From NCBI GenBank assembly GCA_015501595.1, contig JADNRX010000122.1, forward strand, positions 62,001 through 126,000: a DNA stretch of 64,000 bases. The letters run 5' to 3'. This DNA is from Hymenopellis radicata. Lineage: Eukaryota > Basidiomycota > Agaricomycetes > Agaricales > Physalacriaceae. Numbering within the stretch: the stretch's first letter is position 1; each line of letters begins with the position of its first letter. Of this stretch, positions 32,569-42,384 are shown one piece after another. A model generated the notes under the pieces. The model searched no databases, was not told the DNA's origin, and saw only the letters and a list, made by a program, of their open reading frames with translations. Both the position numbers and the translations under genes were made by a program.

Positions 32569-34665
32569 ATGTCCAGCGATATGCGTCTACAGTTCAAGTC
32601 ATTAACCGCGTCGGCGTCCAGCCGCATAAAGGGATACGTGAGCCAGAAGGACCCCCGTTCGCTCGCCGCTGGCACTGAAGGCCGACAAACTTGGAAGGAG
32701 TGGGCTGGGGAGAAGATCAATAGCAGGCGCGGCCAGAGCGCTCCCGCTATCGAGAAAGTTGCCGTCTTTCCAGGCTGGGCAGCAAGAAAGTATGCATCTG
32801 GAACGGGCAATGCAGACGGTAAGGAGGCCACTTTCGACTGAACTCGCCGCTCAATGTCCTGTTGTGCAGAACCGTTCGAAGTGGATGTGTACATTTCAGG
32901 TTTCGCGACTTCTCATCGTCCTCCTGAACTCGCTAGCCGTTCACAGCGAGCGTTCATGAGATTGGCCAAAAGTAATTAGGTTTTGTTAAGCATCTACGCC
33001 TTTATTAACCTATGTCAGGCTTCGCTGCATTACCCAAACTAGAGGGAGATCCCGATCCAGCAGCCTGCCCTTCGCAGTCCACCGAGGATCTACTTAGAAC
33101 TGTTAGACTTCCTGCACGGCCAGAGGACATGACAGAGGAGTTCGAAGTCGAAGCGCTTGAGAAACAGTTTCGACGTCTTAACAACGGATCCATCGACGAA
33201 TCACGTCCGCCTTCCCCAATGTTGCGCGCACCTCCCCTCCGCCAATACCCACCAAGATTTCTGACGAACTGAAGAAATTCCACGCCAATCTCGAGTCGCG
33301 TCTTCAACCATTCTGGTCTTCTGTTCTCCAAAATCGAATAGTTTCGATCCAACTTTTTCCTAAACCTTTGAATGCTACACAGGATCCCATGGGCTACGGG
33401 CCCATAGCAGAAATGTATGTCAATACAGGGGTTGACGGGAGCTTCCAGGCGCGCTTTGCCATCCGGTGGGAGGATATGTGCCAACATCCTGGCGCGGTGC
33501 ATATCGCATTTGGGCAGGCAAGCGATGAGCACGAGGTTCTGGCGCATGTCAAGCTTCTTCCTGTGACTTCAGCGTCCAATTCAAGCCCGTCCTTGTTGCC
33601 GCCACCTCCGCTCGTAGCGACATCAGCACGGATACCGCTCACGCACAGCCCCATCCGCGTCATATCAGATATTGATGATACAGTGAAACACTCGGATGTT
33701 CTTGGTGGCGCACGCACTGTCTTCCGCAATGTCTTCGTTAAAGAGCTTACGGAACTGGTTATTCCAGGCATGGGCGACTGGTACACGCGTATGTTTGCTC
33801 AGGGTGTTCGATTTCATTATGTTGTAAGCATGCCCTCCTTCGAGCTGTTTAAATACTTATACTGCTTCAGTCAAATGGACCGTTTGAACTGTTACCCATC
33901 CTGGGCGATTTTTTCACTGTCGCCCGCCTCCCGCCTGGCTCTATAAAATTGCGGTCATATGCGGGCCGGTCATTGTTCAGTGGTCTGCTTTCGGCGCCTG
34001 CAGCGCGTAAGCGTGCGGCCGTCCAGGATGTCCTTGACGCTTTCCCCATTCACGATTTATTCTCGTTGGCGATAGTGGTGAGCAAGATATGGAGTTGTAT
34101 GCCGAGTTAGTGCTTCCCTTCTTTCCACTGTGGAATTAATCTTGATAGCCTTTTGCAGATTCGCCAACAACGGCCGGACCAAATCCTCGCTGTATTTATA
34201 CGCCAGGCGGACGAGATATCCATTGATGATCCTACTGGGACCAACGCCTCTCGCGAAGTGTCGATTCAGTCCGCTCCGCCTGCACTAGATACATACAAGA
34301 GGCGCGGCGGTTCCTCGTCCATGTCATCATTGTATAGCTACCCTTCCCGCACGCCGGCTCCTCCGTCACAGAGCGAATACTTTGGCAACAGCATACCGAT
34401 GACTTTCGAGCCCGAGCCGATGCCTTTAGTGAACACGGCCCCAACATCACCTTCAACACTCGAGTCCTGGGTATTTCTCTTCAACGCCCTCCACATCGTC
34501 GAGCACAAGTGGGAAAACGACAGACGAGGAAAAGAAGAAGTATGAGCTGCAGATGAGGGTGTGGAGTGCGCGGATGCAGATTCCTGGCATATACATTTCA
34601 GGGTGTTTAGGGAGCCGGGGAGTGTGTTGAAGCGGAAGGGGTGTTGCGGGGTAATACAATGCTAG
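32569..34665 (+). CDS. APP1: Phosphatidate phosphatase APP1-like (DUF2183) protein
   Basis: Starts at ATG 32569 ([23 protein letters not shown]). The N-terminal part has [10 protein letters not shown] and, after an intron, [26 protein letters not shown]. The catalytic part reads [20 protein letters not shown], the DxDxT motif of the HAD-type nucleophile, then [36 protein letters not shown] across an intron, a basic [31 protein letters not shown] and [11 protein letters not shown]. Yeast App1 removes the phosphate of phosphatidic acid at cortical actin patches in endocytosis. The C-terminal tail is Ser/Pro-rich and then strongly helical ([21 protein letters not shown]). One-base frame breaks lie at CCCC 33234-33237, CCCC 34044-34047, near 34096, near 34460 and near 34590; the conserved motifs continue across all of them. 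Confidence 0.8.
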
Positions 34666-34914
34666 AAGATCTTGAGCAGTGGAAGACGTGAAGGTTGGAC
34701 CAATAAATTATTGTTATTAGTTACTTTGCTTTTGGAAAATGTAAGGATTAGGTTGTATACTGAGGCTTTAAATATAATACTCTCTGATGAAACTATTGAC
34801 TCTAATGGTATGTCTACTAATGATATTGCGCTCATCAGAATCAAAATGGCAACAGCTAGTACTTACATGATGATGTAGATTATTGTGTTTCTAAACATAA
34901 TATGCAAGTGCTAC
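34666..34914. other. AT-rich intergenic stretch
   Basis: About 250 bp, clearly AT-richer than its surroundings, with short frames on both strands (for example 34672-34878). Nothing recognised. It directly abuts the right inverted F-box arm. Confidence 0.4.
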
Positions 34915-36260
34915 TGGTCGTGGGAGTGGCAGTATCCTTCGGATTGCTATTCACGGGAGGGGGGCATAAGGAAAACATTGATTTCAAAACAACGGAGACG
35001 GTAGAGGTCCTAAGCGTCTAAGGCAGGCAATGTCGGTGGAAGACAATCGACTAGCATAAGCTCCAAAGTGTGCAGAATGCCGTGACATGTTATTTCCAGA
35101 TCCTGAAGTTGTGGAGCTGCTCACAATATGACAAGCATATTGGCTGGTGTGCTGGTCTCAACAAACATATAGAGTGTGTGAAGAGACGTTAAGAACAAGT
35201 CCTTCAAGGTTTTCCACCTGCGGACATATATTGGGAAAAGTGATTCGAATCGCATAGGTTTTTGACAAGGCAAATCAGCATTTCGAGAGCGTGAAGGCGG
35301 AGAATTTTAAAAGACATTGGCATTATTGATTGCGAGAGAACGCAAACCAAGAAAGCCCCGAATACAAAAGGGAGGGTTTTGAGGGTTTTTGAATGATTGG
35401 CAGGACAGCTCCAGGTGTTCAAGAGACCCGGCGCTGGCGCTGAGGCCTTGCAAGAATGAGCAACTGAGGGAGGTGGCTTTGATACTGAGGGTTGGGATTC
35501 GAGACCAAGGAAGTTTGAATACATCATCCAAGTGTCCACCGTGAGTCAGAGTGACCTCTTTCAGCTGGGATGCAACAGAAAAGACATTATGGCAGCAACG
35601 GAGAGCATCGTTGCTGTGAGAAATGATACGGAGACGCCCCAGAGCCCCAAGTTTTCGCTCAACGCCAAGGAGCTCTTCCCGGAAGAACGGTCGCAATGAA
35701 ATTGAAGCGTTCTCCCATCGATTGGAATTCTTCGACAACCACCGAACCACTCGACGACCACGCGACAGGTTGAGGTTAAACATCAGCAAATGGTAGATTG
35801 GAAGATAACTGTGAGGACTTCAATGGGAAGACGGCGAAAAAGAGAAATCGCACCTTGATGGGCCAAAATGTAGCCTTCTATCTGGGCGACGTTTGCCTCA
35901 GCCTCAGCCAATTTGGCCCGCAATTGAGCTGCTTCGACGCGATATTGCTCGCGAATGATGCATGGTTTTTTAATGGCGGAGCGGATGGACTGTTCTTCGG
36001 CATCGCTGGGACACCGATTGGTACCAGCAGGCGGTAAAAACGACGAGACGCCGTACTGAAGAGCGGTCTCAAGCCCGGCTCACGAGAATAAGCCGCCATA
36101 TAGAAACGACTCTGCGTAGGTTGTTAGTACAGTGAAAAATGGTGATTTTACTACTACTTGAACAAGAAAACGTACGTTTCAGTCAATCTTGATGCTGAGC
36201 AAACTTGACACGTCCGTGGTATTGCGGGTGTCGTGTGCACGATAGAGGTCACAATTGGAC
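34915..36260. repeat. Inverted duplication, right arm (F-box gene)
   Basis: Reverse-complement copy of 24270-25975, shortened by at least two internal deletions: one of about 200 bp removing the second half of the F-box (junction near 35797), and one of several hundred bp between the part equal to HMFDET and the C-terminus (junctions near 35060-35170). Confidence 0.85.
34947..36099 (-). pseudogene. Decayed F-box gene (right inverted copy)
   Basis: Minus-strand copy of the 24414-25957 gene. The position equal to its start codon is ACG here; the next in-frame ATG (36099, MAAYSREPG) soon leads into a shifted frame. The F-box itself is cut by a deletion joining the region just after the coiled coil (ends TVILQSTICXX-like) to the segment FNLNLSRGRRVVRWLSKNSN. 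The middle leucine-rich part (LGALGRLRIISHSNDALRCC, VFKLPWSRIPTL) is well kept and a single frame of 160 codons survives (35307-35789). The C-terminal quarter is missing except for the last few codons. Start loss plus large deletions make this a real pseudogene. Confidence 0.8.
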
Positions 36261-36554
36261 GTCGTGGTGGTAGTATTCATAGTGCCGTGCAGGCACGTGG
36301 GTCGTGTTTCGATCGTAGCCGAACTGCCGAAAATCTGTTTGACTGGGACTCCCAAGAGGACGACGCGCAGACTCTTCGCGAAGATACAAAGGCAGCAACT
36401 AAGTACATCCATGGTAGTTAGCCTGAGGCTAGTGACTAGGATGGCCCAGAACAACCACTGGCATTGATGCCGGTTGTTGTGGGCTACGAACCCATATCAA
36501 CAAACAAGGCACACGACAGCACACGACTTGGCCTCGACTAACGAAACACCTAGA

Positions 36555-37385
36555 ATGTCCACCAGCGCCCCTCTAGATCTAGTCAACCACATGGAAGTCT
36601 GGGAGGCCGACAAAGAATGCTTCGCCTTCTGGTCGATTGTATGGACAAACGGCAACGACTATTTCTACCACAGGTACCCGCATCGAGACCTTCCGGAGGA
36701 TATCTGCGTCCTTACGCGGCACGCGCAGATCATCCCCAAGACGTACTATAGAGTCCCTCCTCCTCCTGGGCTCACCCCTGCTTCCGTCCCGCCTCCAGAC
36801 GACAGCTATGTCAAGGCGTACAAGCCCATCTACGTGGGCGATCCAGAGAAACTCGTCAACACGTCTCAACTGGCGGACGATATGATCAGAGAGGCGCGCA
36901 TCTGCCAGCGATTGGCGGATTCGCCGCATCCGAATATCTGCGAGTATCGCGGGTTCGTCGAACAGGACGGTTTAATGACCGGACTCTGTTTCAAGAGATA
37001 TGGGAAAGATCTGCACACGGCCGTCACTGATGGTGATGAGATCGACGTGGATGGTGTGATACAAGGCATTAAACGCGGCCTTGATCATTTGCATTCACTT
37101 AAACTTGTCCATGTAGGTCAAATATAAAGGTATACCATACGGTAAACTAATCGATTTCGCGTAGTGTGACATAAACCCTTTCAATGTCGTCCTTGGGCCG
37201 GATAGTCAAGCAGTCATCATAGACTTCGATTCGTGTTACGAGGAGGGAACAGAGATCGTTGGCAAAGGGGGACGGAAGGTTGGGCACTAGAAACCACCGT
37301 TGCAGAGATCCGGAACGATCTGTATGGCATGCAAAAGATCGAGGAGTGGTTAAAGTCTACTCTGGCAGCCCCCACCGACACTTGA
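36555..37385 (+). CDS. Small protein-kinase-like protein
   Basis: Starts at ATG 36555 (MSTSAPLDLVNHMEVWEADKE); the N-terminal 90 residues resemble no known domain (DYFYHRYPHRDLPED). Kinase-like features: REARICQRLADSPHPNICEYRGF (helix C and strand 4), GLCFKRYGKDLHTAV (hinge), IKRGLDHLHSLKLVH|CDINPFNVVL (catalytic loop with HCD instead of HRD, split by a 50-nt intron) and VIIDFDSC (metal-binding Asp; DFD instead of DFG). The C-lobe is short and ends WLKSTLAAPTDT at 37385. After GKGG a one-base break at the GGGGG run 37267-37271 separates the body from TEGWALETTVAEIRNDLYGM. No glycine loop is visible, so ATP use is uncertain; this type is common as lineage-specific kinase-like genes in mushrooms. 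Confidence 0.65.
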
Positions 37386-37683
37386 TCACGGGCCAAGAGC
37401 CATCGATTAACAACGGAGCAAACGGGAGACAGGCGGTTTCAGGCGGGTTGGACAACGAAGCATGAGTGAAGGCTTTAATGACGCCACGGTAGCAAATGTC
37501 CTGTTCCATGATTTATTTAAGAACATGCCTAGTGCAACCAGTAGAGTATAGAGTATACCACCTCAACAACAAGGTAGACAATGTACCATTACTATATTAC
37601 AAGAAAACGCTGACCAACGCTTGGACAGCTCGAGCCTACACCCTCCCATATTGCAGTTGCAGGTCTTCCTCCGTGCCGTTTTA

Positions 37684-37735
37684 CGGGGATGAAAACGGTT
37701 CCATGCCTTTCTACGATAAAATATCACTGGAGCTC
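37684..37735. repeat. 52-bp direct repeat, left copy
   Basis: About 90% identical to 39253-39304 (gatgaaaacgg(t/g)tccatgc...catcactggagctc, with a few differences). The two copies bracket the left inverted arm derived from the TIM-barrel gene, so they may mark the edges of the rearrangement. It lies in an open frame (37496-37942) that I cannot identify. Confidence 0.7.
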
Positions 37736-38178
37736 ACCCCAACCAGACTGTCCCTTCCCATACTCACAACCGTTTCTGGTAAGGAGCGTGCTTGGCCCCT
37801 TTGGTATGGCTCCTCTGACAATCCGTCGTATTTTGATGAGCTTTCAGAGGCCCTTGACTCAGCGCTGAGCGTTCAGCAACGATTCCAAGGCGGTTTAAGT
37901 GTGCTCAATATATACAGCCACCGCCTTGCTTCTACATGTTAGCACACTGAGGTGACTAGAGCAAGACTTCGCGGCGGAGTAAGTTCAAGTAAGAAAGAAG
38001 CAAAAAGTGTTAGGGAGCGCCGACCCTCCTGCGACACTCCCTAACCCTCCGGGTGACCTTCTGGTTGCACGCTTCCTCTGCTTGACCGCCACGAGAGCCT
38101 ACCCCCCGCCGGTGCCGATTCGCCTCTCTGACGATTCAGCCACATGAGCCGCCTATGCAACCTTCAGGATCACCCTGG

Positions 38179-38217
38179 GATACTCCCTGGGCATGACCCA
38201 GGTACCCAAGGAGTATC
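38179..38217. other. Hairpin in the 3' flank, left arm
   Basis: gatactcc (38179-38186) pairs with ggagtatc (38210-38217), with an inner ctggg/cccag pairing. The same hairpin is at 47371-47409. A second stem, gttagggag/ctccctaac, lies about 150 bp away. Could act as a transcript end signal or be part of an old mobile element; not decidable. Confidence 0.4.
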
Positions 38218-38434
38218 TTACTATATTTTATTCGCGTATCAGAGGGGCATTAACCCTTTTTGATTTTCGATTGAGATTCGGCGTGCAAGCTGTGGATGCT
38301 CCTAAGTAGCTGAAGATCGTGTCAACGGCGATTGTTTTGCTAGTGAACGATGGCTTCATTATCCAAGTTAGAGATACTATACAATTGATATTTCTTCTTC
38401 GTTACTCCTCATGAAATGTAGGATGGACGCCGTT

Positions 38435-39250
38435 TCACGCGTATCCAGCCTCCGCCAAGAAACACGTCCAACTCTTTGCGGCCCTCTCCGCATGCTCTTG
38501 AGGAACATGCTGTCCTTCCTCCGCCGCACTCCTCGCAAAGACTTCTAACGATACCCATCCCCGATAACCCAGGTCATTAAAAATAGCTTTCGCCAGCTCA
38601 ATCACGGGCAGATACGCGCCTTTCCCATACTCACACGGAAACAGACGAGCGTTTCGACTCCACATCATGCGCGGCTTCTGTTCGCGGTCGTAAAAGGGAT
38701 GTGCGGGAGAGATTGGTGGAGAAAGAAGCTCGGCATCACAGAGTTGTATGTAGAAGACCTTGGGCAGCAGTTTAGGCGCAAGAGATTTGAGTTTGGAGAT
38801 GGTAGATACGAGTGAGGTAGGACCAGAGGCAAGTTTCCCGGATACTTCAGTCGGGTCAGCCCAGATACATCCGAGGATCTTGAGAAGAAAGCGTGAGGTA
38901 TCTCTTCAGCCCAAGAATAGTCACACACGCACTTGAAATGTATCCAACACTGCAACCAAATATAAATAAGACAAGAAGTGTGAAGAAACCAATGGCTCAC
39001 GAACCGATGCCAAAGTTGGGGAGGCTGACGCGCTCGACGATGTCCCAGGTCTGCTCCCACCTGAGGTCGTGATAAGTAGTCTTCTCGTAGACCGTCCGTG
39101 ACAACCTACGTGTCAACATGGGCACCCCACGCCATGCACTCGTACGCAAATCTTATTGGCGGATCCTCCTTCAAACCCATCTCTCCAATTTCCCTCAAAT
39201 CGGCGACAATCTTGTCGAAGTCTCCAGTGGCGCCTTGCATTTCGGCGTCT
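38435..39250 (-). pseudogene. 5'-truncated copy of the TIM-barrel dehydratase/isomerase-like gene
   Basis: Minus-strand copy of the last 60% of the gene at 45846-47152, beginning within the exon that encodes GDFDKIVADLREIGEMG and ending with ...VFARSAAEEGQHVPQEHAERAAKSW...AEAGYA and its stop. The promoter, start and first three exons are absent, so no full protein can be made. The last exon stays open for 78 codons. Confidence 0.8.
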
Positions 39251-39252
39251 CA

Positions 39253-39304
39253 CGGAGATGAAAACGGGTCCATGCCTTTCTATAATAAAACATCACTGGA
39301 GCTC
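39253..39304. repeat. 52-bp direct repeat, right copy
   Basis: Partner of 37684-37735; it starts 2 bp beyond the breakpoint of the inverted arm. Confidence 0.7.
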
Positions 39305-39366
39305 GATGTAAATACAGCAAACGAGGAGGATTAAGTTTGGCAAACGAGTAGTGTATGTGAAATCTT

Positions 39367-40425
39367 TCATAACGACCACACCTTTCGTTGATAATCAAGG
39401 ATAATCGGTATAAAATCAAAAAGGCCAAAATCTGGCCAATACGTAGAACTGAACTGAACTTGCACGTTTTCGCTTGACTAGAAGAATCGTAAATCAGCAA
39501 GGAGATGGCGCTTTTAAAAGGTCTGTAACGGGCCTGCCAGAGGAAAAAGTCACTCAACCGCTTGACACCGCTGGTTCGAACGATAATGTCAAGAGGCGGA
39601 CTTCCTGCCAGCGTAGTCATGAGATTATTTTCGATGTCCTTTTCTGATATAGACCTGTGGAACGCATGTTAGACGAAAACCAGGAGCGGCGGTACTAGAA
39701 GACGAACAAGTTGTTTGTTTCGAGGGCGGATTGCACGCATGTTTCCACAGAGCAAGTAATCTCGTCAGTCGATGCGTATGGCATGCAGACATTGAGGATG
39801 GAGCTGCAATTAGAATAAGAAAGCGTATGAAGCGCAATACAAGTAAACATGCCGCTTGTTGTCCTTGGTCAGGTTTCGTGCTTTATCTATTGCAACTTGG
39901 ACATCAAGAGGGAATCGTTCCACTCTGCCAATAACGTTTAGTCGAACACCGTATTCATGTAAGAGGTCGCTAAATTCAACGTATCAGAGGAGAATGCAAT
40001 GTAAAAGCAATATCGCGCACCCGTGTTCACAAAGCTCCAGTAACTTCTCCTGGCATAGATCCAGAAGTGCAGCGACTTCGTCTGGCGATCTCTTGAAGTT
40101 TTCGATTGCAAAAGCATAGACCGAAACGCAGGTGATGTTCAGACGGAGGCATATTTCGAGTATCTGCACGCGTTTAGTATGAAATAATAGACACGAACAC
40201 CAAGAAACGCACCCTGCGCAGCGCGAGATAGCCATCTGCGTGTCCTTGGCTAACTTGTTTGTGATTCATACGCGCATACCGTCTGTTGCCGTCCATGACG
40301 AAGGCGACGTGTCGCGGGACCGGCCCAGCTGCGAGCACTCGCAAGAGTAGACGCTGAGCGCGCAGTAATAGTTTGGCTTGCAGCCATGAAAAGCATAGAA
40401 AGAGGAATGAAAGGACGCCGAACAT
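39367..40425 (-). CDS. RER2: cis-Prenyltransferase (dehydrodolichyl diphosphate synthase, RER2 type)
   Basis: Starts at ATG 40425 with a hydrophobic N-terminus ([21 protein letters not shown]). The catalytic P-loop is [15 protein letters not shown] (Asp of MDGNRR binds Mg and diphosphate), followed by [36 protein letters not shown] (the YAFS-x-ENWxR-like motif), [18 protein letters not shown], and [20 protein letters not shown] (substrate-binding Arg pair). The end [22 protein letters not shown] is the usual RER2 C-terminus; stop at 39367. It makes the polyprenyl chain of dolichol on the ER for N-glycosylation and GPI anchors, usually with a NUS1-type partner. The intron before SSENVQVQ starts with GC (cag|gcccgt). 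Six exons or so, with no frame break needed. Confidence 0.88.
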
Positions 40426-40778
40426 GATGGCAGGAGGCAGAATTGAGCAGTTTTCGATTTGGGCGGCGCAGAGTAACAAGTACAAGCCTATCTCCTGCCT
40501 CCACGACGTCGACAGTTTCTCCGACAACCAGATCTGCATCTTCTGACTCTATTCGGTACCGTTGCTTGCCTGATGACCTCGTGTCCTCGCAATTCGCTCG
40601 TAACTCTCCACGACTTTCTCCGTCGGTTAAAGAATTCAAGTCGATCATACAAATGACTTCCCACTCAACGTCCTAGTAGCTTCTCCTAGCTAGCCGTCTA
40701 CAAGACTCTTGATGTCTATCAATACAGTAAAAAGGTATAAACTCCACGACGTTCTCAGCTGCTCCCACCGAACCCACG

Positions 40779-41913
40779 ATGTCGAGCGAGAAACCCTTCT
40801 AAATATCTGTGAAGCTTGACCTTCTCCGTCGCAAGCTCAAGCTCTGCGTCTTTCCCGATGAACTCGGGGACGCTGGCTCGGACTACGGTGTACCGCTTGC
40901 AGCCATGCGCCGTCTCGTTGGATGCCATTCCGCTCTTGTTCGTTTGGAAGCTCGCAAGCTCATTCCCCTTTTGACGGACACTTCCCCGAACCATCCCAAT
41001 TTCCATGTCGTAGCTATGAGTCTCCCGGCCAACGGCTTCTCGCAAGCACCGTCTAAGAAAGGATTCGGGATTGTCAAGTATGCTGAGGTGTGTAATTGAT
41101 GCGAAGCCACCAACTCGTATGAATAGGTTGCCCACAAATTGATGCCCTTAGCTACAATGAATATGGTGAAGAGAATAGACTTGCGCTCGAATTAGCAGTT
41201 TGACTAGTTATGAACCAGTTACGCAAGGCGGTGACTGGGGCAGCTTTGTAAGTTGTCTCATTTTGAACATTGTCACTCGTTGATACAGTATTGTAGATCA
41301 CTCGCGCAATGGCCCTCAACCATGGCGGTAAGCATGTGAAGGCGTGGCATACTAGCATGCCCGTGTAAGCCCCCGTTTTCCTTTGGATCGCGGATGCGCG
41401 CCTACTCAACTATCTCCCGGGGGATTCGCACCGCCCATTACTCGGCCCATTGCGCATCTTCAACATTTGCTCACACCATACACTGCCGTCAAAAAAGCAG
41501 GAGCACAAAGGACCCAGTGGTTCATTGGTATGTCGTACACATTCAGTGATTCATGGCGCGGTTTCTCGCGCTGGCCCGACTGGCTCTATCCGGATCTATT
41601 ATGAGACCGTATCAAAGCTCTGGCATCTACGCGCTCATTCCGCAAAGACCCGCTATTCCGATGGGCATCTTTCTTTTCCCCGGTGATCTTGTAGTTTACC
41701 CCATCTCGTACGAGCTCCTTTTCTGTGGAAATTCTCATCTTCTAATGGTTCGGTTAGCTGGTACACGACCAACGGAAATCTCGTGTTCAGCAAAAGGGCG
41801 GCCATTTTCCTGCTCATGAGGCCCCGCATGCCTTGGCTAAAGACTTCAGGAAGATGTTTGGAAAGGGCGGTCCTTCGTTCGCTGTTGTGCCCGGCAGGAA
41901 CGGTTATTACTAG
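40779..41913 (+). pseudogene. Broken epoxide hydrolase gene (alpha/beta hydrolase with EHN domain)
   Basis: Order of family motifs on the plus strand: after ATG 40779 the seven codons MSSEKPF are followed by TAA (40800), then in the same frame ISVKLDLLRRKL...FPDELGDAGSDYGVPLAAMRRLV (EHN domain). About 60 residues, including the HGWPG oxyanion segment, are missing before RKLIPLLTD and NFHVVAMSLPANGF. Further on are QGGDWGSF (nucleophile Asp), RAMALNHGGKHVKAWHT, LQHLLTPYTA and the end KDFRKMFGKGGP...VVPGRNGYY. Microsomal-type epoxide hydrolases add water to epoxides in detoxification. The nonsense codon, the deletion and several further frame changes mark it as dead. Confidence 0.75.
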
Positions 41914-42384
41914 TAGTTTCTTTTAACGCGGTTATAACGTCGCAGTCTAGATACTTACTCCTCGGGATGACATGATGAACAATGATTTGAACTGTTAGTT
42001 GAGAAAAGCTGAACTGTAGAAAAACTTTGAGTATGTAGGCTTGGACGTGAATTTCTGCGAGCGATCCCCGAAATTTGTCGCGTCGAGTCCGAGTCGCGTC
42101 TTGAATAAAATGGAAATTTACACCACGTGTGCGCCCCCTCTTTTCTGTTCTCCATCACGATCTAGACTCTCCCCCCGACTTTTCTCTAACATGACACCTC
42201 CCATTCGTCGCTAGCAACTATCAGTTCCTTTGAAGTGACTGGTACGGTACGCATTCTAGACTCGTGGGACGGCATCAGACCATGGCCCATGGGCCCAGAG
42301 CTTACTCACGCAACTGAACTCAAAACGTTTACCTGGGCACTCATTTAATCGAATGCTTTTGGCTCTCAACGTCCAACAACCGCC
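41914..42384. other. Intergenic, no gene seen
   Basis: Upstream region of the F-box gene at 42385. Pyrimidine-rich near 42170-42200 (cttttctctaac). Nothing else recognised. Confidence 0.4.

Larger units (their letters stand above)
37775..39250. repeat. Inverted duplication, left arm (3' end of TIM-barrel gene)
   Basis: Reverse complement of 46346-47775. It starts in exon sequence equal to MQGTTGDFDKIV of the intact gene and runs through the stop and about 600 bp of 3' flank, including two hairpins. About 120 bp near 37860-37975 have no match in the right arm. Identity by eye exceeds 90%. The arms are separated by about 7.1 kb. Confidence 0.85.

Noticed and set aside
37496..37942. Plus-strand frame of 148 codons
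   Set aside because: Overlaps repeat edges (the 52-bp repeat and the inverted arm) and resembles no known protein; probably chance.
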